Of a DNA stretch of 64,000 nt, positions 63,142-64,000 are shown piece by piece (position 1 is the first letter of the stretch; the number at the start of each line of letters is the position of its first letter). A program made the translations under genes and the position numbers. The notes under the pieces were generated by a model. It was not told the DNA's origin. It worked only from the letters and a program-made list of their open reading frames with translations, and searched no databases. Source of the stretch: Jacaranda mimosifolia (Eukaryota > Streptophyta > Magnoliopsida > Lamiales > Bignoniaceae); the NCBI GenBank assembly GCA_018894105.1, contig CM032123.1, forward strand, positions 8,309,001-8,373,000, written 5' to 3'.

Positions 63142-64000
63142 GCTAACAAAATAAAAGAGGATCTGGGAGGAACTCATCAATCAACCGTTAATTGTTGCTG
63201 CCCATCTGTCCAGAAGGCCTTTTATGTTTGGCATCAAGCTTCCGTAGCCTTTCATCACATTTTATTTTGTTTTATTATAATTTTTTATTGCGATAGATCG
63301 TTAGTAGCCTTCCCGGTGTTGTTCTATTTTAGGCATAATCCTTTTTTATTATACAGGATTGAGTGCTAAAGAGAGCCCTTCCGGTAGAAAAAGTATTAGG
63401 CATTAACGTAGCTGGGCCGAGACTTCCATTGTTTCATTAAGCCGATAAAACACCCCACTCCCAGGTGTGCTCTTAAAAATTTGAAAGTTATTTTCAATAG
63501 CATGTGTTATGATATTACTTGCGTTGGTCTTACATTCCTTACAATTTTAGATTACTCTGGCCGAGTGGTTATGCTACATACTAGCATAAATGGTAGTGTT
63601 TATAATTATTTGGAGCTTTCTTCATGCCTGTTTGTTTGTTTTCTTTTTGCATGCTAAAATGAAAAATACTGCTTCTGCCTTCCCTTTTTCCTATTCTGTG
63701 AGCAGAACGGCGGCATTTGCATCCGATGGTTTAACACATATTTATGGAAGATATTCTCGTAGTAGATGTGGTACATTTTACTGATGGTTAATTTTCTTTT
63801 TCTTTTTTTTTTTTTTGAGCAACTGTAAACTTAACAGCCACCATAGTTCAATGGCATCACCCACTAAAATACAGAATTGGTCTTCAATCTGCAATTTGAT
63901 TTGTATGAAACCCATACTCGCGCCTTTTTGTGGATCTTAGTGTTGACACTGATTTGTTGCTTTATAGAACTTTCATATGTAAGCATTCATGTCCTACTAT
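63142..64000. other. No gene recognised; SINE-like Pol III boxes near the end
   Basis: Frames at 63079-63369 and 63590-63784 have no motif. At 63846-63856 TAGTTCAATGG resembles a Pol III A box, and at 63878-63888 GGTCTTCAATC loosely resembles a B box, at a spacing like that of tRNA-derived SINEs. A T run at 63805-63818 precedes it. Confidence 0.3.

Noticed and set aside
63558..63580. tRNA-Ser/Leu-like start 'TGGCCGAGTGGTTA'
   Set aside because: It matches an A box, but no anticodon arm, T arm or B box follows, so it is not a tRNA gene.
1..64000. CRISPR arrays, bacterial operons, ribosomal or viral genes
   Set aside because: None seen. The repeats are microsatellites, LTRs and TIRs of plant transposons.

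Overview
The window looks like an AT-rich intergenic stretch of a dicot plant nuclear genome. It has long runs of TA, CA, GA and TTA microsatellites, nested plant transposons (Ty1/copia, long-LTR solo elements, MULE, hAT, PIF/Harbinger-like, Helitron-like), a plant peptide-hormone gene with a GT-AG intron, and no bacterial features. I cannot name the species.

Host genes are few. At 9760-10236 (minus) there is one intact, intronless ORF for a small conserved-looking plant protein of unknown function. At 57886-58572 (minus) I find a two-exon gene for a phytosulfokine (PSK) precursor: signal peptide in exon 1; conserved Cys/acidic segment and the YIYTQ hormone pentapeptide in exon 2. Neither PSK exon is read as a single long ORF, so ORF scans miss it. 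At about 62131-62780 (minus) lies a broken multi-exon remnant of unknown family, cut by a probable MITE.

Layout. 1-701: 3' end of a long-LTR family. 702-4451: featureless AT-rich DNA with two related MITE-like copies. 4452-8817: a PIF/Harbinger-like element split by a 2.76 kb solo LTR. 9760-10236: host gene. 10821-11235: Tourist-like MITE. 11764-13255: degenerate tandem array of about 200 bp units. 13273-22406: a Ty1/copia element (minus) with both LTRs, a CTTAT target duplication, decayed gag-pol, a third ORF between pol and the 3' LTR, and a hAT MITE in its 5' LTR. 23275-29674: a second, deleted copia element (minus). 30690-37508: a MULE with 10-bp target duplications, a plus-strand MuDR/MULE transposase broken only by nonsense codons, and a convergent minus-strand GRF-zinc-finger-like ORF. 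38898-40797: long-TIR non-autonomous element. 40816-42133: hAT-like element carrying a 698-bp solo LTR. 42629-43336: hAT-like element. 43461-57679: two minus-oriented Helitron-like elements head to tail, each containing a solo LTR of the 1-701 family. 57886-58572: PSK gene. 59945-61006: hAT element with a perfect 8-bp duplication. 62131-63138: gene remnant and MITE.

Most of the sequence is therefore a nested record of transposition. The four members of one long-LTR family (three with perfect 5-bp duplications and no internal domain) indicate repeated LTR-LTR recombination. The coding elements are all decayed. The only confident functional products are the PSK precursor and the small protein at 9760-10236.
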